NCBI GenBank assembly: GCA_031763025.1
Contig: JASSKH010000003.1
Coordinates: 13,278,734 to 13,342,733, forward strand
DNA length: 64,000 bases
Origin: Macrocystis pyrifera
Taxonomy: Eukaryota; Sar; Phaeophyceae; Laminariales; Laminariaceae
Direction: 5' to 3'
Shown: one piece after another, positions 10,057-21,327 of the stretch
Layout: every line of letters begins with the position of its first letter
Numbering within the stretch: the first letter of the stretch is position 1
Position numbers and translations under genes: made by a program
The notes under the pieces: model-generated
What the model saw: the letters and a program-made list of their open reading frames with translations, nothing else
Database searches by the model: none
Told to the model about the DNA's origin: nothing

Positions 10057-10639
10057 TGTTGCTGTTGGCAGAAGCCGACGACAAGGGAGCGAAGGGAGGG
10101 AAGGAGGGAGGGGAGGGGAACATGTCTGAGCCCTAAGAGATCGTGCCATGTGGCGTAGCGAGCGGGGTGTGTGGGGGGGGGGGGGCTTGGGGGTGCTGTT
10201 ATCCATGTGCGAGCGAGTTTTATAGTGACCGGTCGCGGTGATGGAGTGTGTTCGTGTGCGCCCTCCGTCCGTTTGAGTGTACTGTAGACTCTTGTGGCGC
10301 TCTGGTTGAAGCCTAGTTATATTTGGGCTCAGGTGGCCCCGCTCGTGTCCCGTGGTGGAAGGAGGTATAGAGATACGACCTTTTAGACCCGTTTGAAGAG
10401 GAAGTGTAGAGACACTTCTGCGCACTTGACTGTAGTAACGGGGTGTAGAGACACTCCGTTTGTTCGCAACAGTATCTTGAATTTCTTGAACGACGCTGGC
10501 AGGCCCGGGGGTTTCGTACTGGGAGGGGTGTAAAAGGGACCCGTGCCCGGGCTGGTTTGGGAGGGCGGGAGTCGTATACCCGGGAGAGGAAGGGGAGGGA
10601 AAAAACCGAAAAACAATAAAAAAGAATGCAAAAGTCCGG
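10057..10639 (-). other. Putative leader/5' LTR region of the retrotransposon; no gene
   Basis: This stretch lies upstream of gag in the element's direction. Reading frames here are open but low in information. It holds a G12 tract (about 10,174-10,187) and three short imperfect copies of a GTAGAGACACT-like motif (near 10,366, 10,403 and 10,445). A 5' LTR end and primer binding site should lie here or further upstream, but with no second LTR in the window to compare, I could not place them. Confidence 0.35.
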
Positions 10640-12421
10640 AGGAAGGTGGGCACGGGAAGGTGGTGTCCGTCGAACGGGTGGAAGAGGGTACCGTACCAAC
10701 CATGTACTTGACTCGCTTTGTGATTCGAAGACAAAACTCTCGGCAAAATCATCCTCCAATTGTTGACTCTGTGTCTGAAGACAGCTGTCGGTTGCTGTCA
10801 GATTCAGAGACCGAATAATTGTACTGGTATTCGCGTCTTCTACGTTGCGAAGTGTGTTAGTAATCGTCAACAGTTCCACTGAATTTTTATCCGGAAAAGA
10901 ATTTCCATCCGTACGGCTCAAAATTTCTCTCTCATCGCCGAAGGTTCCACTATGTTCATCCAAAACTGTACAAGCGTGTACTTCTGGAAAAAAAAATACG
11001 ATTGTGCCTGTCCAAAACGAGTGGTGTAAGGTTGAAAATTTCGTCGTAGTTTTTCAAAGCTGCAAAAGTGTGCAAATCTGGAAAAAAAATACGATTAGGA
11101 CGGCTGGAATTTACGTAAGGTTCGTCGAAAAGTATATCACTCGGGGGACCTGCGTGTTTTGGCATACCTGAAAAAAAAATGCGATTACGACGGCTGGAAT
11201 TTACGTGTGTTTCGTCGAAAAGTACATCACTCGGGGAACTTGCATGTTTTGGCGAATCTGAAAAAAAAATGCGGTTACGGCGACTAGAATTTACGTATGT
11301 TTCGTCAAAAAAATCATAACTCAGGGGACCTGCGTATTTTGGCAAATCGGAAAAAAAAGTGCGATTAGGACGACTAGAATTTACGTATGTTTCGTCAAAA
11401 AATTCATCACTCAGGGGACCTGCGTATTTTGGCAGATCTGAAAAAAAAATGCGATTAGGACGACTAGAATTTACGTATGTTTCGTCAAAAAATTCATCAC
11501 TCTGGGGACCTGCGTATTTTGGCAGATCTGAAAAAAAAATGCGATTAGGACGACTAGAATTTACGTATGTTTCGTCAAAAAATTCATCACTCTGGGGACC
11601 TGCGTATTTTGGCAGATCTGAAAAAAAAAATGCGATTAGGACGACTAGAATTTACGTATGTTTCGTCAAAAAATTCATCACTCAGAGGTCCTGCGTCCAA
11701 AAATATACTCTCCTTGCGAAGTGAAAAGCAGAGAGAGTAGTATTTTGCGAAGGCGTCCGATGAGTCATCGGTGCAAAATATGCTCTCTAAAACGTCACGC
11801 TCGTGAGGTTCCACTAAGTTGGTGAGGGAGGCGGGGGGCACTGCGTTCAGGGTTTTTCTGTGACGCGGTACGTACGAGGTCCAGATAATTTTCAAGCTCA
11901 TCAGGGCTTAACGAAGACCAATGAACTGCGTGCTCTGTCTGAGGGAAATCGGACAAAAATGTAGCATCATCAAACTGTGCGTTGTCCAACTCATCATTCG
12001 TGGACGGAGCGACTACGTCCGTGAGTGGAAGCGGGTGAGGTAACTGCAACCTGTCCATTACACGCGCAAAATGACTATGGTGCGAAGAACGAGGTGCCGG
12101 GTGTTCGCAAAAAGTTGTATACAAGGCCTCATCGCGAGGATATGTTATATGAAAATCGTATGGGCTACAAGCGTCGGTCGGCTCTGTGGGGGTGTACGAC
12201 TGAGATTTTTTTTTCTTCAGCCGTGATAGTTGGTGTGAGTAAGCATTTAACGCAGCGATAGTCGCTATCGGTGTCGACATGAGCTTATTTGCATCAGCAA
12301 CAGAGATGTGCTTTTCAGCGACGTCTGGTTCGTCGTCGAAATCCAAACTATAAATAGCTTCATGAAAAAGGATGATCTGAGGTGAGATCACTACGGAAAG
12401 CTCGTCAGACCGGTCGACCAT
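10640..12421 (-). CDS. Unknown acidic protein with 30-residue tandem repeats; frames broken at poly-T runs
   Basis: An ATG at 12,421 opens about 200 acidic codons with a basic patch (LKKKK) and a DELENYLD segment. Near 11,830-11,900 the coding look moves to the next frame (LTNLVEPHERDVLESIF), which enters the repeat array. There each 90-bp unit reads about 30 residues such as GPLSDEFFDETYVNSS followed by RPNRIFF. After the array it continues as VLDEHSGTFGDEREILS and an acidic Ser/Thr/Asn-rich end, near 10,700. The breaks fall at the poly-T runs of each unit. I recognise no family. It has the retrotransposon's orientation and sits just upstream of gag, so it may be an extra ORF of that element or a separate gene beside it. 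The opposite strand is also open across four repeats, so coding itself is not proven. Confidence 0.4.
10985..11700. repeat. 90-bp tandem repeat array, about 8 units with variable A-runs
   Basis: Units of about 90 bp share the core ACTAGAATTTACGTATGTTT, then CTGCGTATTTTGGCAGATCT and a poly-A run on the plus strand. A-run lengths by unit are about 9, 8, 9, 9, 8, 9, 9 and 10. A 9-A unit is exactly 90 bp and keeps frame; 8- and 10-A units shift it. The right-hand (higher-coordinate) units are nearly identical to each other, and the left-hand ones more diverged, as expected of expansion from one end. Confidence 0.92.
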
Positions 12422-15400
12422 TTAGAAACGCGCGGACGCGAAGGCGGAAGTTATTTCACAGGCGCAGGCGTGCGCGCTACGGCGGTCGTCTCTAGAAGCG
12501 GGCGCAACGCGCGCGTTGCGTTACGGTGCAGTGCTACCCAATGGAGAACACGAACGCTGGTAGACAGAAAGACAAAGACAGAAAAAAAAAAAAAAAAAAA
12601 AGGAAGAAAGACAAGGTACTCTAAAATGCAGTGACTCGACTCATGCCAAAACAAAAAAAAAGGAGGAAGGCTCACACCTAAAGGCAGAGGAAGGCTCGAA
12701 GAACAGGTCGAAGCGGTGGCCACGAGCAGAGATGTAGTCCGTAAGACGCCGCCAAGTGTGATGTGCGAGGAGAGAGAGCAGTAAGGGTTCCAAGGGATGA
12801 TGATCCACAGAAGAAGTGTGACACAGGTATCTGTGCTTGGTCAAACTCAGACCTAGTTCTTATTGGAGTTCTCGTATTTTATTGGTGCGAAGCTTGCTCA
12901 AAAAGGGGCAAGTGAGAAGAGTGAGAAGGGAGGGGGGGGGGGGAGTAGATGCTTTTTGAAGCCAGAAGTATCATCTGGCTTCAACCGGCTATAATCTACT
13001 GGCAAGGGTGCATGCTATATCCTCAACTTCAATAGTGCAACACTCCGTAAGGGTGCATGCGTTACCCTCGACTTCAACAGTACAACACCTCGTAGAACCT
13101 GACGAACATACCACGTGCGTACATCTCTGTCTACTCGGCTACTCAGATGCTAGTCTGCGTACCATGTCCGCGAATACAAATATCTTAATCCAAACGGGAT
13201 ACATACGTGTACGAGGAATACTAGCACTGCGTACCAGATACTACAACTACGAAATATCTTATTCCAGACGGTAAAAGGGATACGTGTACGGAAGAATACT
13301 AACCTGCGTACCGGTAATACAAATACAAGATATCTTATTCCAGACGGTAAAAGGAATGAGATCCAATTACTAGAATAATATCTAACGGTCCCTACTGCTG
13401 GTTGGTCTATATACTATAAAGCAGGGTACTCTATCACACTACCGGTGTTTTTGACAGTCCCGTTGAGTAAATCGAGGTTTTTCGGCAAAAAAAGCCAGTT
13501 CTGAGACCCCTTCAAAAATTTCCCATAATAGTTGGTCTTATAGAGGACATTTGGTTTTTTCAATTTGATTTGATTTTTTTTTTCTACTTTAATTTGCATC
13601 TGATTAGCCGACGAGTGAATCAGGCAGGATTCTCAAGGCAAATTAGAAAAAATCAATTTGAGTGAAAAGTCTTTTGGGACTTTTTTCGTGCGATTTTTAT
13701 AAAATTCAATTTCGAATTTGGGAGTTGATCAGCCTTGATGTAGCACGTTCACGGTTGGTCAACACACCCGCTGGAGTCGGGGTGATTCTTGGCCGCTTCG
13801 GTGACCACGGTCGAGGCGATAAAACGCGAACCTCAACGACAGGCGACCGGAGCAATAGCCGCGCCCACGGTCACAGACTATAGCACATCGTATCCCGGCG
13901 GTGGCGCCTCAAAAATATGTCATGGCGGCCGCAAGCCCAATTTTTCGGCCTACCCGATCGGCCAACCATCACGAAAACCGAGCAAAATGAACAAAAAAAA
14001 AGAGGATACGCTCGAGACCTCGATAGCTGCATCACCGTTGCTGTTCCGCACGTGGCGCTTGAGGGCTTACTCCGCCCGCCCAAGACACCCTGAGAGTGAT
14101 AGCTTCCTATCCTGCGCCACCAAAAAAGAAAAAGAGGCTGGCGGCGGCGCGCACGCGACAACGCAAACCTTGGCTCTCGTCTACGCTCGTCGCTGTTTGT
14201 CGGCTGGGCGTTGTGTGACGCGGTGCGTTATTCCAGGTTGTTTCGAATTCCTTTTTGTTTGACAGTGAATGCGCCGCTTCCCGATAGGATACAAACACGT
14301 TTTTTTATCGAAATCAAATTAAAATTCATTAGCTTGAAATTTTAATACCAAATAACAAAATTTAGCGTTCCCCGTTAATATGGCCCCCAACGCGTTGTTA
14401 CGCGGAACACATTGCCGTAACTTTTTTTTTTAATGCGTGACTTTGTTGTGTATATATCCTTCGAATTGTCATGTTATATATTACTCTCTGCGACTTCGAG
14501 GGGGGGTCCACTGGCGTGGTTCGAGAGCCGCGACACCGGCCGCTGACTCTCGTTGCCTATCGTACGCTGGTACCCGGGATTCCCCCCCCCCAGCCGACTG
14601 GCCGGGGCTCTAACAAGCACAGTCTCGGACGACCGAGACTTCTAATGGTAGTAAACCATTGACATACCCCACTCTCCCAGTGAAAGCCCCGAATTGCTAT
14701 CAGTTAATCACAAACAATAATAAAAGTATAATACGGTGTGGCCAGCACCATGTGGCCGCTCCGTTCCACCCACCTTTGAAAGAGGAAAGGGGCGGGTGGG
14801 TGGGAGAAACCACAACAGTAGCCCTAGCCTCTAGGCCTATCAATCGGCAGCGAGCAGTGCCGTGCTCTACTCGCGCACCAATCACGAGAAGCTAGGAGGG
14901 GGCACGGGACGAGTGTGGCCGTTCTTCTCTTCTCTCTGCCTATGAACAAATTAAGCCATTTAGTTTCCGTCGGTAGGGCCCATGTCTATAAATGATTAAT
15001 TCCGTCGGTTGTGAACAAAACAGGCATCTCACGTGAACTTAGAGATACAACGCATTTGTTATCGCCTATCCCCGGTATCAGAAAGCTCCGGAGAACTGGG
15101 AGGTCATCTACAGTAGTTTTTGTAGTTTTTGTTGGCATTTACGTTTCGTGGTTTGGATTTTCTGTTACTTCGTAATGTTTTTGGGTTTTGGGTATTGGCA
15201 CTCACGCTACTTGTACAGGTGGTCGGATTGCAATTGTAGCAACAAAAAATGTTGACTAACTATTATGTACGTATCGTGACACCTGCAGTAAGTTTGGATG
15301 GGAACTTTGCTCAGTGTATGTTGCGTTGTCCGCCATACTGACAGCGTACGCGGCACACGCCGCGCTTAACATGCACTCACCTATAAATATATTAATGCCT

Positions 15401-15774
15401 GATATTTATAGTGCTTTTGAGCTCTTTTAAGGGTATTTTTCAGAGACGTGGAAACCCGAGGATGAATTTCAATTGTCCCCGGGGGAAAAAAAAAATCATG
15501 AACTTTCTCGTTTTTTTTTTCCCGTAACAGCCGTGCGTAACACCCAAAGCTGGTTTCGGGTTTCTACGCATAAGTTATTCCCCTGATTTGCCCTAACCGA
15601 CATCCCTGAAAAAAACGTTGCAGCAGCGACCAAAAGACAAAATGACACCACACTTGTAAACAGGTCAAAATGAAAACAAAACTATACGGTGGGGTTTCTG
15701 GAGGAAATTACGAAAAGCGAGTTTTCTAGAGATGTCTTTACTTGGTTTTCGTATCCCCCCTATTATATACCTGG
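12422..15774. other. No convincing gene; small tandem repeats and homopolymers
   Basis: I see no ORF with a recognisable product. Present are a poly-A run of about 20 (12,580-12,600), a G14 run (about 12,931), a 46-bp direct repeat (about 13,005-13,095, GGGTGCATGC core), and a repeat of about 75 bp (about 13,190-13,345, ending ATCTTATTCCAGACGGTAAAA less one base in each copy). Near 15,478-15,525 a G/A-run faces a T/C-run as an imperfect hairpin. The 157-codon open frame at 13,789-14,262 is Ala/Arg-rich without family features and I do not call it a gene. Confidence 0.5.
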
Positions 15775-15775
15775 T

Positions 15776-16340
15776 ATATATATAGGTTAGGTTGGCATCG
15801 GTTGGCGACGACGCTGTAAAACACGCCTCTCACTGCGTGAGCTAGACAGCCAGGGTACCATTTTCTTTCTTTTTTTTTTGGCGGTTACTACGGCTGGCGG
15901 TCAAGTTAGGTAATTTTTGTGCGGGGAGAACCTTTACTCCGCACAAGGAGGATGATCGCATCACGTAGTGTGCATATGGTGAGGCACACACGAGGCAGTT
16001 ACATAGTACACCCATTGCTGTCTCTGGAAGTGGACACACCAGAAATTAAATCAATTCATTGATGCTGTCATCCATATGCAAGAAAATCCGCCTTTAGAGC
16101 GGTTCTTCGTAGGATGCAGCTCACCCTTCATGCGACTCGCCCAACATCTCACGGCGCTTCGCGCTTGGTGCAAGCAATGTCGGCCTGGTCGGTGAAAACC
16201 CGACGTGCTCCGTCCCGGCATTGTAGGGATGCGAGGGTCTATGGTCATACGACGGCGGCCATGCATGATAGTGAGTACACCCCCCCCCTATGGTCATACG
16301 ACTACGGCCATGCATGATCATGAGTATACCCCCCCCCCCC
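15776..16340 (+). repeat. Dispersed repeat R1, full-length copy 1
   Basis: About 560 bp that aligns along nearly its whole length with 33,536-34,058. Shared landmarks are GGTTGGC near the start, a T-run followed by GGCGGT, GAGAACCTTTACTCCG, GTCATCCATATGCAAG, GGATGCAGCTCACC, GGTGAAAACCCGAC, and an end with GGCCATGCATGAT followed by a C-run. No ORF is conserved between copies, so it is non-coding and non-autonomous. In this copy the last 45 bp or so (TATGGTCATACGAC to the C-run) is present twice in tandem. Confidence 0.85.
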
Positions 16341-16530
16341 CCCCTCTGGGTATCGAAAATGGGTAGAGGGGGGTCAGATTTTTTTCTTCGTGCACCCCTG
16401 ACCCCCGAAAGTACGAACGAAGAACTAGTATATGTATACGAGTATATATACATATTAAAGCCGTAGTACGCGATCGAAGCATTACACATAGTTTGCAAAC
16501 ATGAGTTTCGACCAAATCCTCGATCTCACG

Positions 16531-17662
16531 TGTGAGGTGATGGCCGAGGTAGGGTAAGGGTAAGGGACGCAGGTGTACCTGGCAGCTGGGAAGCAGTGCT
16601 TCGCTTCTTCTGATTTAGATCTTTATTGATAGCGAGAGCTGAGGAGGTGCTCTGGTAGAGAAGTGAGAGGTAGGGGGGAGGGACTCGACACCCAGATATA
16701 CTCGTCCCACCCCACGCCACAAGCTGTCCCAATTTTCTCTTATCTGATGTATTCCTAAAGAACTTTCCTATGGCTACCGATCGTTCTTCTGCTAATAGAA
16801 GAACTTCTCACTTTATGGTCCTATTTAACATTACTCTCGTCTAACGGGATATCCGCTCTAGAGAACATTCCTAAAAGAACGTTACTCTCGACTAACGGAA
16901 CATCCGCCGGGTTAATCGATTCTTTGGATTATTCTCGTATTCCTGATACTACAAAACTGTAGACTACATTATCTATATCTATAGCCCATGAGTACTTCGC
17001 TCATATCACATTAGCCCACCCTGAATAGTCGTATATGCAAACCACAAGATGGTCGAAGGGTGATGACACGGCTCATCCCAAACAACCAGAAAAAGGTGGT
17101 CGAAGGTGCGGCTATTCAAAACAAAATAAATGAGGCTATAGATTCCCCCACACTCGCTGAATGCGACGACGTCAGATGTGAAGTGATGGCCGAGGTAGGG
17201 TAAGGGTAAGGGACGCAGGTGTATCTGGCAGCTGGGAAGCAGTGCTTCGCTTCTTCTGATTTAGATATTCTTTATTGATGGCGAGAGCTGAGGTGCTCTG
17301 GTAGAGAAGTGAGAGGTAGGGGGGGGAGACTCGACGCCCAGATATACTCGTCCCACCCCACGCCACAAGCTCTCCTATTTTCCTCTTATCTGATGTACTC
17401 CTAAAGAACTTTCCTATGGCTACCGATCGTTCTTCTGCTATTATAAGAACTTCTCACTTTATGGTCCTATATCCGTTAAGGAACATTACTCTCGTCTAAC
17501 GGGATATCCTCTCTAGAGAACATTCCTAAAAGAACGTTACTCTCGATTAACGTATCCGCCGGGTTAATCCATTCTTTGGATTATTCTCGTATTCCTGATA
17601 CTACAAAACTGCAGACAACATTAAATACATCTATAGCTCATGAGTACTTCACTATTGTCACG
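16531..17662. mobile_element. Miniature LTR element (TRIM-like): two ~480-bp direct repeats around ~166 bp
   Basis: Two direct repeats (16,531-17,010 and 17,177-17,662) are about 90% alike by eye, with small indels. The first begins TGTGAGG and ends ATATCACA, giving the TG...CA ends and short inverted termini typical of LTRs; the second begins TGTGAAG and ends GTCACG. Between them lie only about 166 bp without coding capacity. That is the structure of a terminal-repeat retrotransposon in miniature. The host 5-mer TCACG precedes the first copy and occurs at the end of the second, which either is a target duplication or belongs to the LTR end. No primer binding site is clear. A simple tandem duplication is the alternative. 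Confidence 0.6.
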
Positions 17663-18333
17663 GCTGTTGTATTTTTTTCAATTTTATCAATATACATGTG
17701 GTGTTCACATATTATACGTATCGGTGATGCGTATCGATGATGTGTCATCGAGTATATTCGTACGCGTACCCGGCACGAGGAGAGGTTTGGCTGAAAGATT
17801 ATGGTTTGGGTATCTACTGTAGTTGGACCTTTGGGCTGTGAGCAAAGAACCTTGGGACGTGAAGAGGCGAGGAGAGGTTTGGTTTAAGTGCTTGGTCGGT
17901 CAACCCTTCTGGCACCTCGAGATAGCGACCCAAACACTAATATCCTTGGTGTTGTGGACTGTCTACGACAAGCACGAGCGCCCAGCAGTATGGGTAGGAA
18001 CGTGTTGCACTTGTGCCGTATGTACGACGCCTTGCATTGTAACTCAGGAACCCAACTGTGTCATCCCCTAATCACCAGGTGGCCATTTCTGTAATCCTCA
18101 TTTGTTACCGTCAATTTTCCCCCTCCCCCAAGAGTTAAGGTGCAAAGCGTCTCTACTTAAAGTGCAAGAGAACAGCAGCAGATCAAAATTATGCGAATGT
18201 TGTACTGCTGTTGATGTTTTGAGTTTTTGCAATTGAAAAAAAATCAAGGTTCGATGTTGTGCATACGTGTTGCTTTCTTGCTCAGATAAGCAATGGCCCG
18301 TCCAAACCTGTTTTTTTTTTTTTCCTTGTGCAG
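17663..18333 (+). other. Intergenic or upstream intron; holds diverged repeat R4
   Basis: No coding exon was found. Positions about 17,926-18,095 are a diverged copy (order of 70% by eye) of 57,382-57,550: both carry GATAGCGACC, GTCTACGA, GCCCAGCAGTA and CATC-CCAATCAC-type landmarks in the same order. The T-rich stretch at 18,311-18,323 followed by CAG is the splice acceptor of the first visible carrier exon. Confidence 0.5.
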
Positions 18334-20440
18334 GGGCCCCTTCACTGTGCCATGCACACCCTTCGACAAAGTGGACCGAGCGGGCTGTACGTCGGCCTCC
18401 CGCCGTGGCTTACTTTTGCACTCCCCCGGTACGAGCACGAGCGCGGAGCAACGCGCGCAATGTTTGCTTGTCTTCGTATACTCGTACTCCTGGAGTCTGA
18501 CACGCACGCCGCCGATCCAACGCTGACGTTCGCATGCAACGTATCATAAACGAGCTACCAGGTGGCATATTGCAAGCATTGCATCAGGGGCCTCGACCAG
18601 AGTCGTCTATCTGCAGTATCTGCAGCTCTGCGTGCATCTTCCCCCCCCCCCCCCCCCGCGTATTCATGCCCTTTTGTCCGTGTTTTCTTCTGTTGCTGCT
18701 GCTTCTTCTCTCGTGTCCACAACAACAGATCTGCGATACGCTTCACCACGTTCGAGCGCGTGTCGGGGTGGCTGCAGGAAGGTCAGGGGGAAGTGCACGT
18801 CCTCAACGCGCTTGCGGCGGGTACCCTGGCCGGCGCCATCGAATCCGCGACGTGCCTCACCCCCCTCCAGAACATCCAGATCAAGATGACCCAGGACGCC
18901 GACGCCCCGCGGCAGGCTCGCATGTACCGGTAAGGCCAGTGCCAAAGAAGTGACACGTGATTGTCTCGCGGGCGATCGGACTGGCTGTACTCTTAGCGCA
19001 ACACAATATCTCTTCATGTTTTCAGCGGTATGTGCTTGTAGCGCCATGCGAGGAGCGCAAGCCTGTAAATGCTCACTCTGCTCGTGTGCTGCACAGAAAA
19101 GACTTCGAATGCGTCCTATAAAAGTGTCATACAATCGCTATGGTACATTAATACGGTTTCGTACGTGGTATGTATCTGCTGCTTGTTGTGCTTTTTTTTA
19201 GGCTGATCTTTTTCGCCCGTCTCACATACAGCAACCGATTCCCAGAGTAACGTGTCACCTATATTTCACCACCGTGTTTTGTCCGCTGTGTGTATGTTAG
19301 GGGGTTCCTTCACGCGCTGAGCGAGATTCCGCGACGAGAGGGGCTGCGCAAAGGGTTTTTTAGCGGCTTGTGGCCAACGGTGGTCAAGGGGGCGATGAAC
19401 AACTGCGTTCGATTCGGACTGTTCAACGAGGGGGGGGAAGGGCTCTCCGAAGGTCGCGAGGGGACGCGCCAGACGAGCCGCTTGGACCGGGCGCGGTATT
19501 TGGTCTTGGAGCGGCCGCCGGTGCCGTCAGTGCGGTGAGTACGGGGAGGGGGGGGCGTTGTTGTACGGATACCTACAGTAGGACTGCTGTTGTCGTGACA
19601 ACTGTACGTACGTCTGCGGGGAGTTCCTGTCGAGGCCGTTTTGTATATTGTTGCTGGAGAAATGCTGGAGAGAACGATGCTTTTTTTTTTGCAACCTTTA
19701 CGTTGCAGCATGGTTTACGTTGCAGGAGAAGCCCCCTTCGGTCACCAATCAACCTCTCGCAACCTTCAGGCCGACAACAAAAGCATGTCGGGGGGTGTTA
19801 CTCGTCCAGAAATATACAACCACATCGGTCGTAGCCCTACTGCAGCTGGTAACCCCACGGTGTTTCTGTTGGCGGTGCGAGTGCGCAGGTGGTGACGCAT
19901 CCGATCGACACGGTCAAGTCTAACCTGCAAGGGCTCTCCGCAGCAAAATACTCGGGCAGCCTGGATTGCGCCAGAAAAATTTTGGCGTCTGCTGGCGTCT
20001 CTGGTCTCTTCCGCGGGTTAACACCCCGGATAACCAGGTGGGTTCGGCTGTCGGGGCTATTCGGTGGCTGTGTTTTCTACACATGTGTGGCACATTTTTA
20101 ACGTCGGGAGGTCAGGCGCGAGCCGGACGCAGTACAACCGCGTCATAATTTTAGCTGTTTTTGTTTCACGCGGCTGTTGTCAAGAGCGCTTGCGTACGCC
20201 TGGTGTCGATAGGGACTGACTTCGCCACCTCTGTGGCACGAAAAGTCGAACATTGGCGAACAGCGGGTAACAACAACAATCGCGCTTAGCTAGTCTAGCC
20301 AATCGATAATACTACCCCCCTTTCCCCTTGCTTTGCTGCTGTCGTCTTCCGCGCGTCTGCGCAGGGTGTGCCTAGAGATCGGCCTGCAATTTAGCCTTTA
20401 CGACGCCATCTGCAGGGTTCTGGACAAGAAATTGGAATGA
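18334..20440 (+). CDS. Mitochondrial carrier family protein, citrate/tricarboxylate-carrier-like (5 exons, N-terminus missing)
   Basis: Exons are 18,334-18,428, 18,729-18,929, 19,301-19,534, 19,889-20,037 and 20,365-20,440 (stop TGA), all with GT..AG borders and matching phases. They spell carrier repeats: GPLHCAMHTLRQSG and GLYVGLPPW; SAIRFTTFE; a second repeat LAAGTLAGAIESATCLTPLQ; GLWPTVVKGAMNNCVRF; then VFGLGAAAGAVSA, THPIDTVKSNLQGL (the P-x-D-x-x-K signature) and GLTPRITRVCLEI before the end. The RVCLEI ending and NxxxRF segments resemble SLC25A1, which exchanges citrate and malate across the inner mitochondrial membrane; the substrate is inferred. Exon 3 needs one more G in a G8 run at about 19,430-19,437 to stay in frame. 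The exon(s) for the first transmembrane pair and first signature were not found, so this is a partial gene, a distant first exon or a pseudogene. Confidence 0.78.
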
Positions 20441-21327
20441 GCGGGAGCCCAGCATGTGCTCCATGTTCTAGCTTGTGCTCTGTATACTTCGCTGCTGTCG
20501 TGCAGTCTGGGACAAGTGTCTCATCGAACCTAAGCATGTTCGAATGTGGTTGTTCAACATTTTGGCAGTTTCATGACTACCTGAATCATCTTCGTTCTTC
20601 GCCTAAGACTTGTCAACAAAGCATGCAGTATCAGTGCCGTGCGGGTGGTCATATTTGGACCTGTAAAAATACACCCACACCTAGTCAACTGAAGACGGTT
20701 GAAGGTGCGCCGCTCGCTCGCTCATCTAATAATATAATAGTTACGCCCATGATTCCTGGTTTCTCTGGACAAGCCACGCAACGGCGTGAGTTTATCGCGG
20801 CACGGTTGGCCGGCATAAAACTGGCGGCGAAATTCACACCGATGCTTCCACGCAACGCACCCCGGAAAATCCGCAGCTGATCAACAACAAACGAAAGCAT
20901 ACACCGGAACGAATCTTGCTTGGTTCGGCAGAGCTATCATCTCGGTTCTCAGCAATTGGCGATTCTCTGCGTGTGGTGACCGGATATTATCAAACAGGGG
21001 GGGGGACGAGCCCACCAGATCACGGCACCAACGTTGGGTACTTTAATGCGGCTTCATGATGTAGCCACGGTGCAATCACCAGTGAGACATATCGCGCCGC
21101 CGCGGTGCGGTCTGAGGTCGACGAGGAGGACGGGATCGAAGGCCGCGTATTCCTTCAGACCTGTACAGCAGAGGGCGGCACGGGCACGTCAAAAGAGAGA
21201 TATCATAATTGAGAGCTGGCGACAACCAGGGGATCCCATTTCGAGGAACTGGTGAAAGACATACAGCACGGACGGCAATGCTAGAAACGCAAGAACAACC
21301 CCTGGCATGTGGCACTGCCTGCTTGAC
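20441..21327. other. Intergenic, nothing recognised
   Basis: Between the carrier stop and the end of the minus-strand Sfi1-like gene I see no domain, RNA gene or repeat shared with the rest of the window. The open frame at 20,437-20,880 overlaps the carrier stop, has no family features, and is most likely chance. A short G8 run at about 20,998-21,005 is the only simple-sequence feature. Confidence 0.5.

Noticed and set aside
10985..11700. 90-bp repeats read as a plus-strand 121-codon ORF (11,359-11,724)
   Set aside because: It is open only because identical in-frame units repeat. It lacks a unique region, while the minus-strand reading connects to non-repeat coding-like sequence on both sides.
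16526..17662. TCACG as a definite target-site duplication of the TRIM-like element
   Set aside because: The second TCACG may itself be the LTR end (the first copy ends TCACA there), so the duplication is not independent evidence.
18259..18549. Several overlapping plus-strand open frames around the T-run at 18,311
   Set aside because: They are shadows of carrier exon 1 and its acceptor tract; only one frame matches the carrier family and the splice phase.
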